Origin: Berkiella_A sp050252335
GTDB lineage: Bacteria; Pseudomonadota; Gammaproteobacteria; Berkiellales; Berkiellaceae
Direction of reading: 5' to 3'
DNA: 8,563 nucleotides
Assembly (NCBI GenBank): GCA_050252335.1
Contig: JBFWLB010000079.1
Span: 1-8,563 of the forward strand
The stretch's first letter is position 1. Each line of letters starts with the position of its first letter. Made by a program: the position numbers and the translations under genes. Below are positions 1 through 6,520 of the stretch, piece by piece. The notes beneath the pieces were generated by a model, which made no database searches, was not told the DNA's origin, and saw nothing but the letters and a program-made list of their open reading frames with translations.

Positions 1-1790
1 AAATAACTAAGGCCAAACCCAGCTGCCCAGCGAATAGGCAGGCTGAAATCATGTATTTTCTCATCAAAAATGTTTCCACCATCTAAGAAAACAACAAAGC
101 CATAAGTATCTGTAATTTTTTGCCTAATTTCAGTAGAAACCTCAATAAGAGAACGACCACCTTGTGCCTCATTATCGACCAATCGTCCCAAGGATTGATA
201 TTCATAGCCTCTGACAGATTGCCCCCCCCCTGCATAAAAACGTAAATCCGCCGGGATTAATGCGCGAGAAGATCCTGCAATACTCCCTAGCGCGGTTCTG
301 GCTGCTAAAATGGTATAATTACTTTCATTTAATGCCCAATAATGATTCAAATCTGCTCTAGATTTATAAAATATTGTGCTTGTATCAAATAAATCCCAAT
401 AAGGTGCTGATTCAAATTTAAAATATAATCCTTTAGCCGGATCTAAAATGTTATTTCTTGAATCAAAAGTTAAATTAATGGGTAAATATAACAAACCAAA
501 ATTTTCTGTTTTCGACAGTTCTCGCACTTGTGTTAAATAATGACCAATACCATATTGAAAGCTCCAATACTTACTTATTCTTCTTCTAATATTTGCAGAA
601 GATGACCAGCTTGATGATTCATATTTGTTTGTATCTTCATGCTTTAATTCAGATTGTATGATTAAACTTTGGTCTTTATTGCCTAGGAATGGATTTGTAT
701 AGGTTGTTTTAAGGTTTTGTAGTCGTTGGTTGACTGTGCTTTCAAATTTAAGCAGCTCTGCCATACCAAAAAAATTTCGATGCTCCCAACTACCATAAAA
801 TCCTGGGCCTTTATCGGAGTGATACCCCGCCCCTAAACGTATAGTTCGATGTTCTTTTTCTGTTAATTCAACAGTTATGGGAATCTGATTTGTATTGATA
901 GGTGTATCAGAATACTGAACTGTAGCATCTGCAAATACTGGTTTTAGTAACATTTTCGAACGAAATTTTTTTATTTTAGATGGCTTGAAACATTCCCCTT
1001 CTTCCCAAGTAATGTCTCTATACACATATTTTTCTTTTATTGTTTTTAACCCTAAAATATATGTTTTACCCCAAACCACTTGAGGAGAGTATGCAACCTT
1101 GAAATATAATTCAGCTGTATGTGCTTTAAAATCAAGTACTGCTTGATGAGATACATTAATGTTGGCAAGACAATTGAGTTCCTCAATTTTTTTTGACAAT
1201 GTTTTTTCTGCATCCAGAACTTTTTGCGCCAAAAGCAGATCATTTACTTTTATATCTAAAATATCAATGCTTGGTATCTTTGTTCCTTTGCCCGCTTGTA
1301 GGTAAATATTACTTACGGTAAAAGATCGCTTGGGATTGATAAAAAAATTAACTTTGACCTGATTTTTCGATATTTTATATATTCTCGTGTCGATGGTTCC
1401 TGCATAATATCCTTGTGAGTGCAAAAGTTGAGTCATGAGTTCTTTTTCAATTTTTGCTTTTTCTTCAATCTCCCGCATGGATTTGATTTTCTGATTATTT
1501 AACTCCATTTCTTTTTTAAAGTCTTCAAAATGTTTTTGTACTTCAGTATTCGCTTCAACCAATATGTCTGCTTGAATTTTATAAGCATGTGATGCTGTCA
1601 TATAGAAAAACATTAAGAGGATAGAAGTTGTCTTAAAAATACTGTTTTTTGTTGTACCTTCGTTGTAGCTCCTTTTACCTTGCTCATTTGCATCGATAAA
1701 AATTACGCGGGGCAAAAAATCTGCGCCTTGACTAAACGAAAGGTTACTATTTTTGACGAAACTTCTAGAAATAAGTTTAAGGACTTGCAT
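1..1790 (-). CDS. tamA: TamA, Omp85-family outer-membrane translocation and assembly protein (3' end beyond window)
   Basis: TamA is the outer-membrane half of the TamA-TamB module, which helps insert autotransporters and other outer-membrane proteins. Reading leftwards from ATG 1790, the frame stays open for 596 codons to the window edge. Visible parts are a hydrophobic signal-like stretch at about residues 51-69 ending in ASHA, three POTRA-like repeats at roughly 70-165, 166-240 and 241-315, and a beta-barrel from about 316. The best match is at residues 513-529 (PADLRFYAGGGQSVRGY), equivalent to PPDLRFFAGGDRSIRGY of E. coli TamA, which carries the conserved loop-6 RGY motif. E. coli TamA is 577 residues, and by alignment about 35 residues are missing here. 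An in-frame stop lies two codons upstream, so ATG 1790 is the farthest possible start. It has no clear Shine-Dalgarno and leaves about 50 residues ahead of the signal segment, so the true start is uncertain. A G9 tract encodes Gly521-523. Family known by recognition; tamB downstream is inferred. Confidence 0.9.
   Translation of the reverse strand, partial: MQVLKLISRSFVKNSNLSFSQGADFLPRVIFIDANEQGKRSYNEGTTKNSIFKTTSILLMFFYMTASHAYKIQADILVEANTEVQKHFEDFKKEMELNNQKIKSMREIEEKAKIEKELMTQLLHSQGYYAGTIDTRIYKISKNQVKVNFFINPKRSFTVSNIYLQAGKGTKIPSIDILDIKVNDLLLAQKVLDAEKTLSKKIEELNCLANINVSHQAVLDFKAHTAELYFKVAYSPQVVWGKTYILGLKTIKEKYVYRDITWEEGECFKPSKIKKFRSKMLLKPVFADATVQYSDTPINTNQIPITVELTEKEHRTIRLGAGYHSDKGPGFYGSWEHRNFFGMAELLKFESTVNQRLQNLKTTYTNPFLGNKDQSLIIQSELKHEDTNKYESSSWSSSANIRRRISKYWSFQYGIGHYLTQVRELSKTENFGLLYLPINLTFDSRNNILDPAKGLYFKFESAPYWDLFDTSTIFYKSRADLNHYWALNESNYTILAARTALGSIAGSSRALIPADLRFYAGGGQSVRGYEYQSLGRLVDNEAQGGRSLIEVSTEIRQKITDTYGFVVFLDGGNIFDEKIHDFSLPIRWAAGFGLSY
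222..230 (-). repeat. G9 homopolymer tract inside tamA
   Basis: Nine consecutive C on the plus strand, G on the coding strand, form exactly three GGG codons for Gly521-Gly523, just before the conserved SVRGY of the barrel loop. E. coli TamA has Gly-Gly-Asp here. Gain or loss of one base would frameshift the last part of the barrel. The tract is seen directly; phase variation is inference. Confidence 0.9.
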
Positions 1791-1918
1791 TATTTAAGAG
1801 GAAAACAATTTTGTTAAAAGACTAACACGTATAAAATGTTCATGAATGATAAGAAAGAATCATACCACATATCTTTTTTGATAGTTATTGGAGACTGTAT
1901 TTAATTTTTCTAGCCAAT

Positions 1919-1945
1919 CCCAGCAAAAGCAATGCTTATGCTGGG
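1919..1945 (-). terminator. Strong hairpin downstream of the DEG9-like protease gene, possible terminator
   Basis: CCCAGCA (1919-1925) pairs perfectly with TGCTGGG (1939-1945). The interior AAGCA/TGCTT (1927-1931 and 1933-1937) continues the stem after one A-A mismatch, leaving almost no loop in the DNA. It lies 31 bases past the stop of the protease gene and about 130 bases before the tamA start. That fits a transcription end between the two genes. No clean U-run follows on either strand, so intrinsic termination is not certain, and it could instead protect a 3' end or act as a processing site. Confidence 0.45.
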
Positions 1946-1976
1946 TTATATAGTCTTTGCATATGAGTTAAGGCAT

Positions 1977-3542
1977 CTAATGCATTATTGCTCGCTTTAA
2001 ACTTGGACTTTCTTCTTGATGGGACAATGAGGGTGAAGAAGACACTACTTCAGATTGATTCCCTCGATTGCTTGCTGACAGACTGTTAAATCCAGGGGTG
2101 AACTGCCTATACTCTGGACAACCTGGTTTATAGCTAGGTTCAACCAAGAGATCGTCTGAACGATCTTGAGCAATACGCTGCCTGCTTAATATTTTTGCAT
2201 TCTCTTCAGGCGATATTCGTTTGAATACAAAAGCAGAACCTTGTTTGGTTTCAATTTTATGGCGTGGTCCATCATGTGATTCTAAGGCAGCAATAACTTC
2301 TCTCAAGTTTCTTACTTTCTTGCCATTAATAGATTTAATGATTTCTTTCTCTTGGTGTTTATCTAAGCCACGTGTGTGCTCAGATGCAAAAATGCTATGA
2401 ATCATCACTTTTTCATCGCCAGGTTGCTTTTTAGATTTGAATCTGTAACGTGAATGATTTGATGCATAATGCGTCACAGGGGCAAAGGCAATCCCTGAAT
2501 GAACGTAATAAGTTGGTGCCTTATCCCACTCTTTTTGTGCTAACTTTGTCGTACTACTTCTATCTAAGAGTGGTATGGTAACACTCAAACGTTCCCCTTT
2601 TCTAAGGATATCAACCTCTATTGAATCACCAATAGATTTATCTCTGATTAAATGTATAAATTTTATTCTATTGCTGAAAGATGTCTCAACATTGCCATCG
2701 TTCTGAATTTTTTTACCATCAATGGCTAACAAAACATCGTCTGTTTTTATCAAATCATGGCAAGAGGATAATCTATCTACAGATTTGACCCGAATGCCAC
2801 TTTCATCTTCATTTAACCCATACTCATCCCGAATATGTTTGCTTTCCATTTTTTGATAAGTAAATTCTAAATTCGGAAAGCCTTTGTAAACATCTGATTG
2901 AACGGTATCTGCAATAAAATGCCTTAATACAGGCGCAGGAATAATGTAGCCTAGTCCATCACCAAACATAATGCCCTGGAAAGCAACACCCAAAACTTTA
3001 TTTTCAAAGATAGCGGGTCCACCACTATTCCCCGGATTAATTTCTGCCGTAACTTGTGTGTGTAATAGCTCGACCCCCGAATGGCAATAACGACCAACCT
3101 CGCTTCTAGAAACCATTCCCTTTGTAATACACATTTCGTTGCCCCCCATTGGGAAGCCAACAACTTTTAATTTATCTTGTAAATTCGGCATTCCACCAAG
3201 CTCTAGTGGCTTTACTTTTTCCCAAAACGATTCATCTTCTACTTTTAGCATAGCCAAATCACAATCATGATCAATGTTTACTACTTGTGCTAAATATTTT
3301 GTATCATCGCTTGCAATACGAACTTCTAATTGCGATGCATCAGCAGATACATGTGCATTAGTAATAATATAAGGTTTTCCTTCAAAATTTATCACAAACC
3401 CAGACCCCCCCCATGCACTGGATTGTGGACCTTGCCAAGGGTAGGAATAATTATATTCATGTCCTTCTGCAGATATTTTTAATACAGAATGTTTGTACAA
3501 TTCTAAGTCGTCTTTAGGTAATGAGCTTGTTGATCCTATCAT
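1977..3542 (-). CDS. Trypsin-like serine protease with PDZ domains, plant DEG9 type
   Basis: The protein is 521 residues and belongs to the HtrA/Deg family, closest in pattern to the plant DEG9/DEG10 branch rather than to periplasmic DegP/DegQ. The chymotrypsin-fold domain spans about 15-212, with an intact triad: His64 (TNAHV), Asp95 (CDLAML) and Ser173 (NPGNSGGPA). Other DEG9-like stretches are SLPWQ-like SYPWQ near 33-37, LQDKLKVVGFPMGG at 121-134 and GLGYIIPAPVLRHFI at 196-210. A first PDZ lies at about 235-325, and a second, divergent PDZ-like domain (PDZ_3 type) at about 340-465. The last 55 or so residues are Ser-rich and probably disordered, and the plant proteins lack this tail. There is no signal peptide or membrane segment at the N terminus, and a good ribosome site (3550-3555) supports ATG 3542, so periplasmic export by Sec is unlikely. 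A G8 tract lies at codons 44-46. Substrate unknown; a cytosolic or secreted-effector role is inference. Confidence 0.88.
   Translation of the reverse strand: MIGSTSSLPKDDLELYKHSVLKISAEGHEYNYSYPWQGPQSSAWGGSGFVINFEGKPYIITNAHVSADASQLEVRIASDDTKYLAQVVNIDHDCDLAMLKVEDESFWEKVKPLELGGMPNLQDKLKVVGFPMGGNEMCITKGMVSRSEVGRYCHSGVELLHTQVTAEINPGNSGGPAIFENKVLGVAFQGIMFGDGLGYIIPAPVLRHFIADTVQSDVYKGFPNLEFTYQKMESKHIRDEYGLNEDESGIRVKSVDRLSSCHDLIKTDDVLLAIDGKKIQNDGNVETSFSNRIKFIHLIRDKSIGDSIEVDILRKGERLSVTIPLLDRSSTTKLAQKEWDKAPTYYVHSGIAFAPVTHYASNHSRYRFKSKKQPGDEKVMIHSIFASEHTRGLDKHQEKEIIKSINGKKVRNLREVIAALESHDGPRHKIETKQGSAFVFKRISPEENAKILSRQRIAQDRSDDLLVEPSYKPGCPEYRQFTPGFNSLSASNRGNQSEVVSSSPSLSHQEESPSLKRAIMH
3405..3412 (-). repeat. 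G8 homopolymer tract inside the protease gene
   Basis: Eight consecutive C on the plus strand encode the end of Trp44 plus Gly45-Gly46 (TGG GGG GGG). A one-base slip here would frameshift the gene before His64, Asp95 and Ser173 and so remove all activity. The run is seen directly; switching is inference. Confidence 0.9.
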
Positions 3543-3549
3543 GACACTT

Positions 3550-3555
3550 TTCCTT
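3550..3555 (-). promoter_or_regulatory. Ribosome binding site of the DEG9-like protease
   Basis: AAGGAA on the minus strand ends 7 bases before ATG 3542. It fixes the start of a protein that lacks a signal peptide, which matters because most HtrA relatives are exported. Confidence 0.65.
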
Positions 3556-3585
3556 GTGTTGCTTGTAACAATTCTTTTGCCTCAA

Positions 3586-3615
3586 ATATTATTTTTCACA
3601 TTTGATGCTTTGCAA
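3586..3615 (-). promoter_or_regulatory. Candidate sigma-70 promoter for the DEG9-like protease
   Basis: On the minus strand TTGCAA (3610-3615) and TAATAT (3586-3591) are separated by 18 bases. Each box matches the consensus at 4 of 6 positions. The predicted leader is about 35 bases and includes the ribosome site. In sequence this AT-rich such matches arise often by chance, so this is tentative. Confidence 0.3.
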
Positions 3616-3661
3616 ATAGATAGGTTTTGATATGGTCTGCAATCAAATTTTCTTATCTATT
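3615..3661. repeat. Imperfect inverted repeat upstream of the protease promoter
   Basis: AATAGATA (3615-3622) is mirrored by TATCTATT (3654-3661), and the inner TTTGAT (3626-3631) by ATCAAA (3642-3647), with unequal spacers. It abuts the -35 box of the candidate promoter, a position that would suit an operator or upstream regulator site. The AT-rich arms make chance pairing a real possibility. Confidence 0.35.
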
Positions 3662-3980
3662 AAAAATCAACTTATGTAAAATTCAATTCAAAATCAACAA
3701 AAAAACAATTTAATTTTAATAACAATTGTCAAAATGCACAGTCCCCCAGAATGGAAGCAAAACACTGATAGATACAATATCTTTTGTCTTAAAGCATTTG
3801 CTAGAACCATTTTTTCAGATAAATTATATTAATTGCGACTAAAATTATCCTATGCTTATTTATATCCCTTTCAAAAATTTTCTTTGCTGTTGTGTTAGTT
3901 TGATAAGAATGAGAAATAGTTACATTTTTCTTGTTTCTGTTGTAATCTTATTTTTTATACTTTACAAAATACTCGATGTT

Positions 3981-5273
3981 ATGGAACACCAGCACGTCCC
4001 TCATTTGCGTACAGCAGGCATAGAGCCATTATCATTATTAGAAAAAAAAATTATTGACGAACAAATTAAAATTGAAACATGGTTTAGACAAGCCTTCCAA
4101 GATAAACCCACGATCATTACCTCATCTGTAGATATTCGTAATGCCGGCTTTAAAATAGCACCCGTCGATACAAACTTATTTCCAGCAGGCTTTAACAATC
4201 TAAGTGTCGACTCATACCCACTTGCTATTCAAGCGCTGCAATTCACAATAGAAAAATTTCACCCAAAGTGCCAAAAAATATTAATTATTCCTGAAAGCCA
4301 TACACGTAACCCTCATTACTTTGAAAGCTTATATGTATTATCAAATCTATTAATGAAAGCTGGTTTTGAGATTAGAATAGGTTCTCTGATTGCAGAAGAG
4401 TCTCCTATTGTAATACAAGTATTAGATAAAGATCAGCTGACACTTAGGCCACTTATACTCGAAGAGAACAGAATTATTGCTGAAAACTTTCGTGCTTGCA
4501 TGGTGCTTCTGAACAATGATTTTTCAGATGGTATACCTGATATTATTATGCAATCCAAACAATTAATCACACCACCGCCACAACTGGGTTGGAAGCATCG
4601 ATTAAAATCAATGCATTTTGAATTTTATCAAAAAATAACCGAAGAATTTTCCAAGGTTATCGATATTGACCCATGGTATATAACACCTGAGTTTGAAGAT
4701 TGTGGAGAGATAAATTTTGTAGATAAAGTGGGTGAGGAATGTCTTATTGAAAAAACAGAAAGACTTTTTCAGAATATTAAGAAAAAATACAAAGAACATA
4801 AAATTGAGCGTAATCCTTTTGTTGTTATTAAAGCAAATCAAGGCACTTATGGTATGGCTGTTATGATGGTACAGTCCTCCGAAGAGCTTAAAAATTTGAA
4901 TCGTAAACAGCGACAAAAAATGGCAAAATCCAAAGGTGGACAGGCTGTTAATCATGTGATTATACAAGAGGGCGTTCATACGATCGAGACAGTTGGTACG
5001 CAACACTCTGTTGCAGAGCCTGTTGTTTACATGATAGGAAATCATGTCGTTGGTGGTTTTTATAGAGTACATATAAATAAAGGCCCTGAAGAAAACTTAA
5101 ATGCACCAGGCATGCATTTTGAGCCTTTAGCTTTTGATGAATGCTGCAATAATCCTGACAACCGAATCAGTACACATGCTTCGCAAAATAAGTTTTATGT
5201 ATATAGTGTTATTGCTAGGCTAGCGCTCTTGGCAACCTGTCATGAAGCAGAAAACATAGGAAGCCAACTATGA
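3981..5273 (+). CDS. gshA: Glutamate-cysteine ligase, Thiobacillus ferrooxidans-type GshA
   Basis: This enzyme performs the first step of glutathione synthesis: ATP-dependent joining of the gamma-carboxyl of glutamate to cysteine, in the cytosol. It belongs to the distinct proteobacterial GshA family with ATP-grasp-like features, not the E. coli GshA family. Family marks, numbered from ATG 3981, are SSVDIRNAGFKIAPVDTNLF with PAGFNNL at 48-74, the very conserved NPFVVIKANQGTYGMAVMMV at 278-297 (nucleotide-binding region), and AEPVVYMIGNHVVGGFYRVH at 345-364. The frame is open upstream to ATG 3852 (473 residues), which would add a hydrophobic segment (residues 23-41 of that version). I chose ATG 3981 because VPHLRTA right after it matches the usual family N terminus and 430 residues is the usual family length. 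None of the starts has a good Shine-Dalgarno. The stop overlaps gshB by 4 bases, indicating one operon with translational coupling. Confidence 0.9.
   Translation: MEHQHVPHLRTAGIEPLSLLEKKIIDEQIKIETWFRQAFQDKPTIITSSVDIRNAGFKIAPVDTNLFPAGFNNLSVDSYPLAIQALQFTIEKFHPKCQKILIIPESHTRNPHYFESLYVLSNLLMKAGFEIRIGSLIAEESPIVIQVLDKDQLTLRPLILEENRIIAENFRACMVLLNNDFSDGIPDIIMQSKQLITPPPQLGWKHRLKSMHFEFYQKITEEFSKVIDIDPWYITPEFEDCGEINFVDKVGEECLIEKTERLFQNIKKKYKEHKIERNPFVVIKANQGTYGMAVMMVQSSEELKNLNRKQRQKMAKSKGGQAVNHVIIQEGVHTIETVGTQHSVAEPVVYMIGNHVVGGFYRVHINKGPEENLNAPGMHFEPLAFDECCNNPDNRISTHASQNKFYVYSVIARLALLATCHEAENIGSQL
5258..5263 (+). promoter_or_regulatory. Ribosome binding site of gshB, inside the gshA coding end
   Basis: AGGAAG lies 6 bases before ATG 5270, within the last codons of gshA. 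With the ATGA stop-start overlap it supports coupled translation of the two glutathione enzymes. Confidence 0.65.
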
Positions 5274-6214
5274 AAATTTTATTCATTATTGATCCTATAG
5301 AGTCGCTCAGCTTATATAAAGATACATCTTTTGCTTTTATGTTAGAAGCACAACATCGAAAATATGAAATCTATTACTGTGAACAAAAGCATCTTTATTA
5401 TCATCAACAAGATGTTTTTGCAGATATTTTTCACATCACTGTAGAAAATGCACCAAACGAGACGATTCGCTGCATAAAAGAAGAGAAAGCCTCTTCGCTC
5501 TCACACTTTGATGTGATCTTAATGCGCAAAGATCCCCCTTTTAATTTGCAATATATTTACACAACGTATTTATTAGAAATTGTCGAAAAAAAAGGTGTGC
5601 TCATCGTAAATAGACCACAAAGTTTACGTGACTGTAATGAAAAAATATTTACCTTAAACTTCCCTCATTGTACACCAGCCCTAATTGTTAGTAGTCAAAA
5701 AACGCAATTAAAAGACTTTGTAAAAACACAATCTCAATGCATCTTAAAACCTTTAGACGCAATGGGAGGCCATGAGATTTTTCTCAGTAACGCAAGTGAT
5801 CCCAACTTATCTGTTATCATTGAAACACTGACAAGAAATGAAACCATTCCCATTATGGCACAACAATTTATACCTCAAATCACAGAGGGAGATAAAAGAA
5901 TTTTACTTATTAATGGTTACCCCATTGATTATGCACTTGCACGCATCCCACGCAAAGGCGAAACCAGAGGCAATTTGGCTGCTGGCGGCTCTGGCATAGC
6001 GGTAGCATTAACTGACAGAGATAGATGGATATGTGAGCAAATTGGACCTACTTTACGAGAAAAAGGCTTGCACTTTGTTGGAATAGACGTCATTGGTAAT
6101 TATTTGACCGAAATTAATGTGACAAGCCCAACCTGCGTTCGTGAAATTGATAAAGCTTTTAATCTTAATATCAGCGCACTATTTTGGGATCATGTGGTAA
6201 CGCAATTGAATTAA
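5270..6214 (+). CDS. gshB: Glutathione synthetase
   Basis: This ATP-grasp ligase catalyses the second step of glutathione synthesis, adding glycine to gamma-glutamylcysteine in the cytosol. At 314 residues it matches the 316 of E. coli GshB from end to end. The N-terminal domain starts MKILFIIDPIESLSLYKDTS. It is followed by DVILMRKDPPFN (81-92), VNRPQSLRDCNEKIFT (113-128), CILKPLDAMGGHEIF (157-171, ATP binding), GDKRILLINGYPIDYALARI (207-226), the glycine-rich flexible loop GETRGNLAAGGSG (230-242), and EINVTSPTCVREI (281-293, metal and substrate ligands). All expected motifs are intact. It is the second gene of the gshA-gshB pair, with a 4-base overlap and its own ribosome site at 5258-5263. 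No obvious intrinsic terminator follows; the downstream 300 bases hold an inverted-repeat element. Confidence 0.97.
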   Translation: MKILFIIDPIESLSLYKDTSFAFMLEAQHRKYEIYYCEQKHLYYHQQDVFADIFHITVENAPNETIRCIKEEKASSLSHFDVILMRKDPPFNLQYIYTTYLLEIVEKKGVLIVNRPQSLRDCNEKIFTLNFPHCTPALIVSSQKTQLKDFVKTQSQCILKPLDAMGGHEIFLSNASDPNLSVIIETLTRNETIPIMAQQFIPQITEGDKRILLINGYPIDYALARIPRKGETRGNLAAGGSGIAVALTDRDRWICEQIGPTLREKGLHFVGIDVIGNYLTEINVTSPTCVREIDKAFNLNISALFWDHVVTQLN

Positions 6215-6282
6215 TTAGATGCTGTTTCAAACCTCTTTCTTATCGATGAGCATTGTGAATCAGGATTTTGAAGCTGAGGAAT

Positions 6283-6504
6283 CCCCACAAATGAAGGTTC
6301 GTCATTGCGAGAAGCATAGCGACGAAGCAATCCAGAAACCTTTAAGAAGAGCGCGGTAAGAAAAATTTCAAGATGGATTGCCACGCAAAAGACGTGATTT
6401 TTTATCTCTTGTTTCACCTTTTTTCTGCGTCTTTTTGCTCGCAATGACGGATCTTCATTTGTGGGGGCTCATCAGATCGCAATGACAAACCTTCATTCGT
6501 GGGG
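6283..6504. repeat. Interspersed palindromic element (GTCATTGCGAG type) between convergent genes
   Basis: Two 29-base arms, 6283-6311 and 6438-6466, are inverted copies matching at 27 of 29 positions (CCCCACAAATGAAG...CGTCATTGCGAG). A nested pair GCAATCCA (6327-6334) and TGGATTGC (6374-6381) sits inside. A partial third copy at 6477-6504 repeats 6439-6466 in direct orientation (24 of 28). The left arm runs into AGCATAGCGACGAAGCAATC, a form typical of the small noncoding palindromes scattered through many proteobacterial genomes, including intracellular ones. It fills the gap of about 306 bases between the ends of gshB and fadH. There is no transposase; it is probably a non-autonomous or REP/MITE-like element. 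The remaining flank, 6215-6282, has no recognisable feature. Confidence 0.8.
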
Positions 6505-6520
6505 CTACCTCAACACCAAA

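Larger units (their letters stand above)
3543..3980. other. AT-rich divergent intergenic region between the protease gene and gshA
   Basis: These 438 bases separate two genes transcribed away from each other, so both sets of control signals should be here. I see the protease ribosome site (3550-3555), a weak candidate promoter for it (3586-3615), and an imperfect inverted repeat (3615-3661). Possible plus-strand promoters for gshA are TTGCTA (3798-3803) with TAAATT (3820-3825), 16 apart, and a TATACT -10-like box at 3956-3961 with only a weak -35. The part from 3852 to 3980 is open in frame with gshA but probably not translated. No other gene or RNA is recognisable. Confidence 0.6.

Noticed and set aside
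1052..1243. 63-codon minus-strand ORF
   Set aside because: It overlaps tamA in another frame on the same strand. The tamA frame is open throughout and matches the family.
2951..3163. 70-codon minus-strand ORF
   Set aside because: Shadow frame of the protease gene, over the catalytic Ser region.
4042..4050. A9 run in gshA (and an A8 run in gshB near 5586)
   Set aside because: These encode Lys-Lys and are expected in an AT-rich genome. Unlike the poly-G runs they do not stand out from composition.
4001..4198. 65-codon minus-strand ORF
   Set aside because: Antisense shadow of the gshA N-terminal region.
4608..5072. 154-codon minus-strand ORF
   Set aside because: It is wholly inside gshA on the opposite strand, which is conserved in protein sequence here. 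The translation is low-complexity and Phe/Asn-rich with no family resemblance.
6382..6403. CACG/CGTG hairpin followed by T6, possible gshB terminator
   Set aside because: The stem is only 4 base pairs, it lies 168 bases past the stop, and it sits inside the repeat element. It is too weak to call.
6211..6444. 77-codon minus-strand ORF over the gshB-fadH gap
   Set aside because: It lies across the inverted-repeat element, and its peptide (RRYASRNDE...) is the usual spurious translation of this noncoding palindrome type. It also has a basic low-complexity start.
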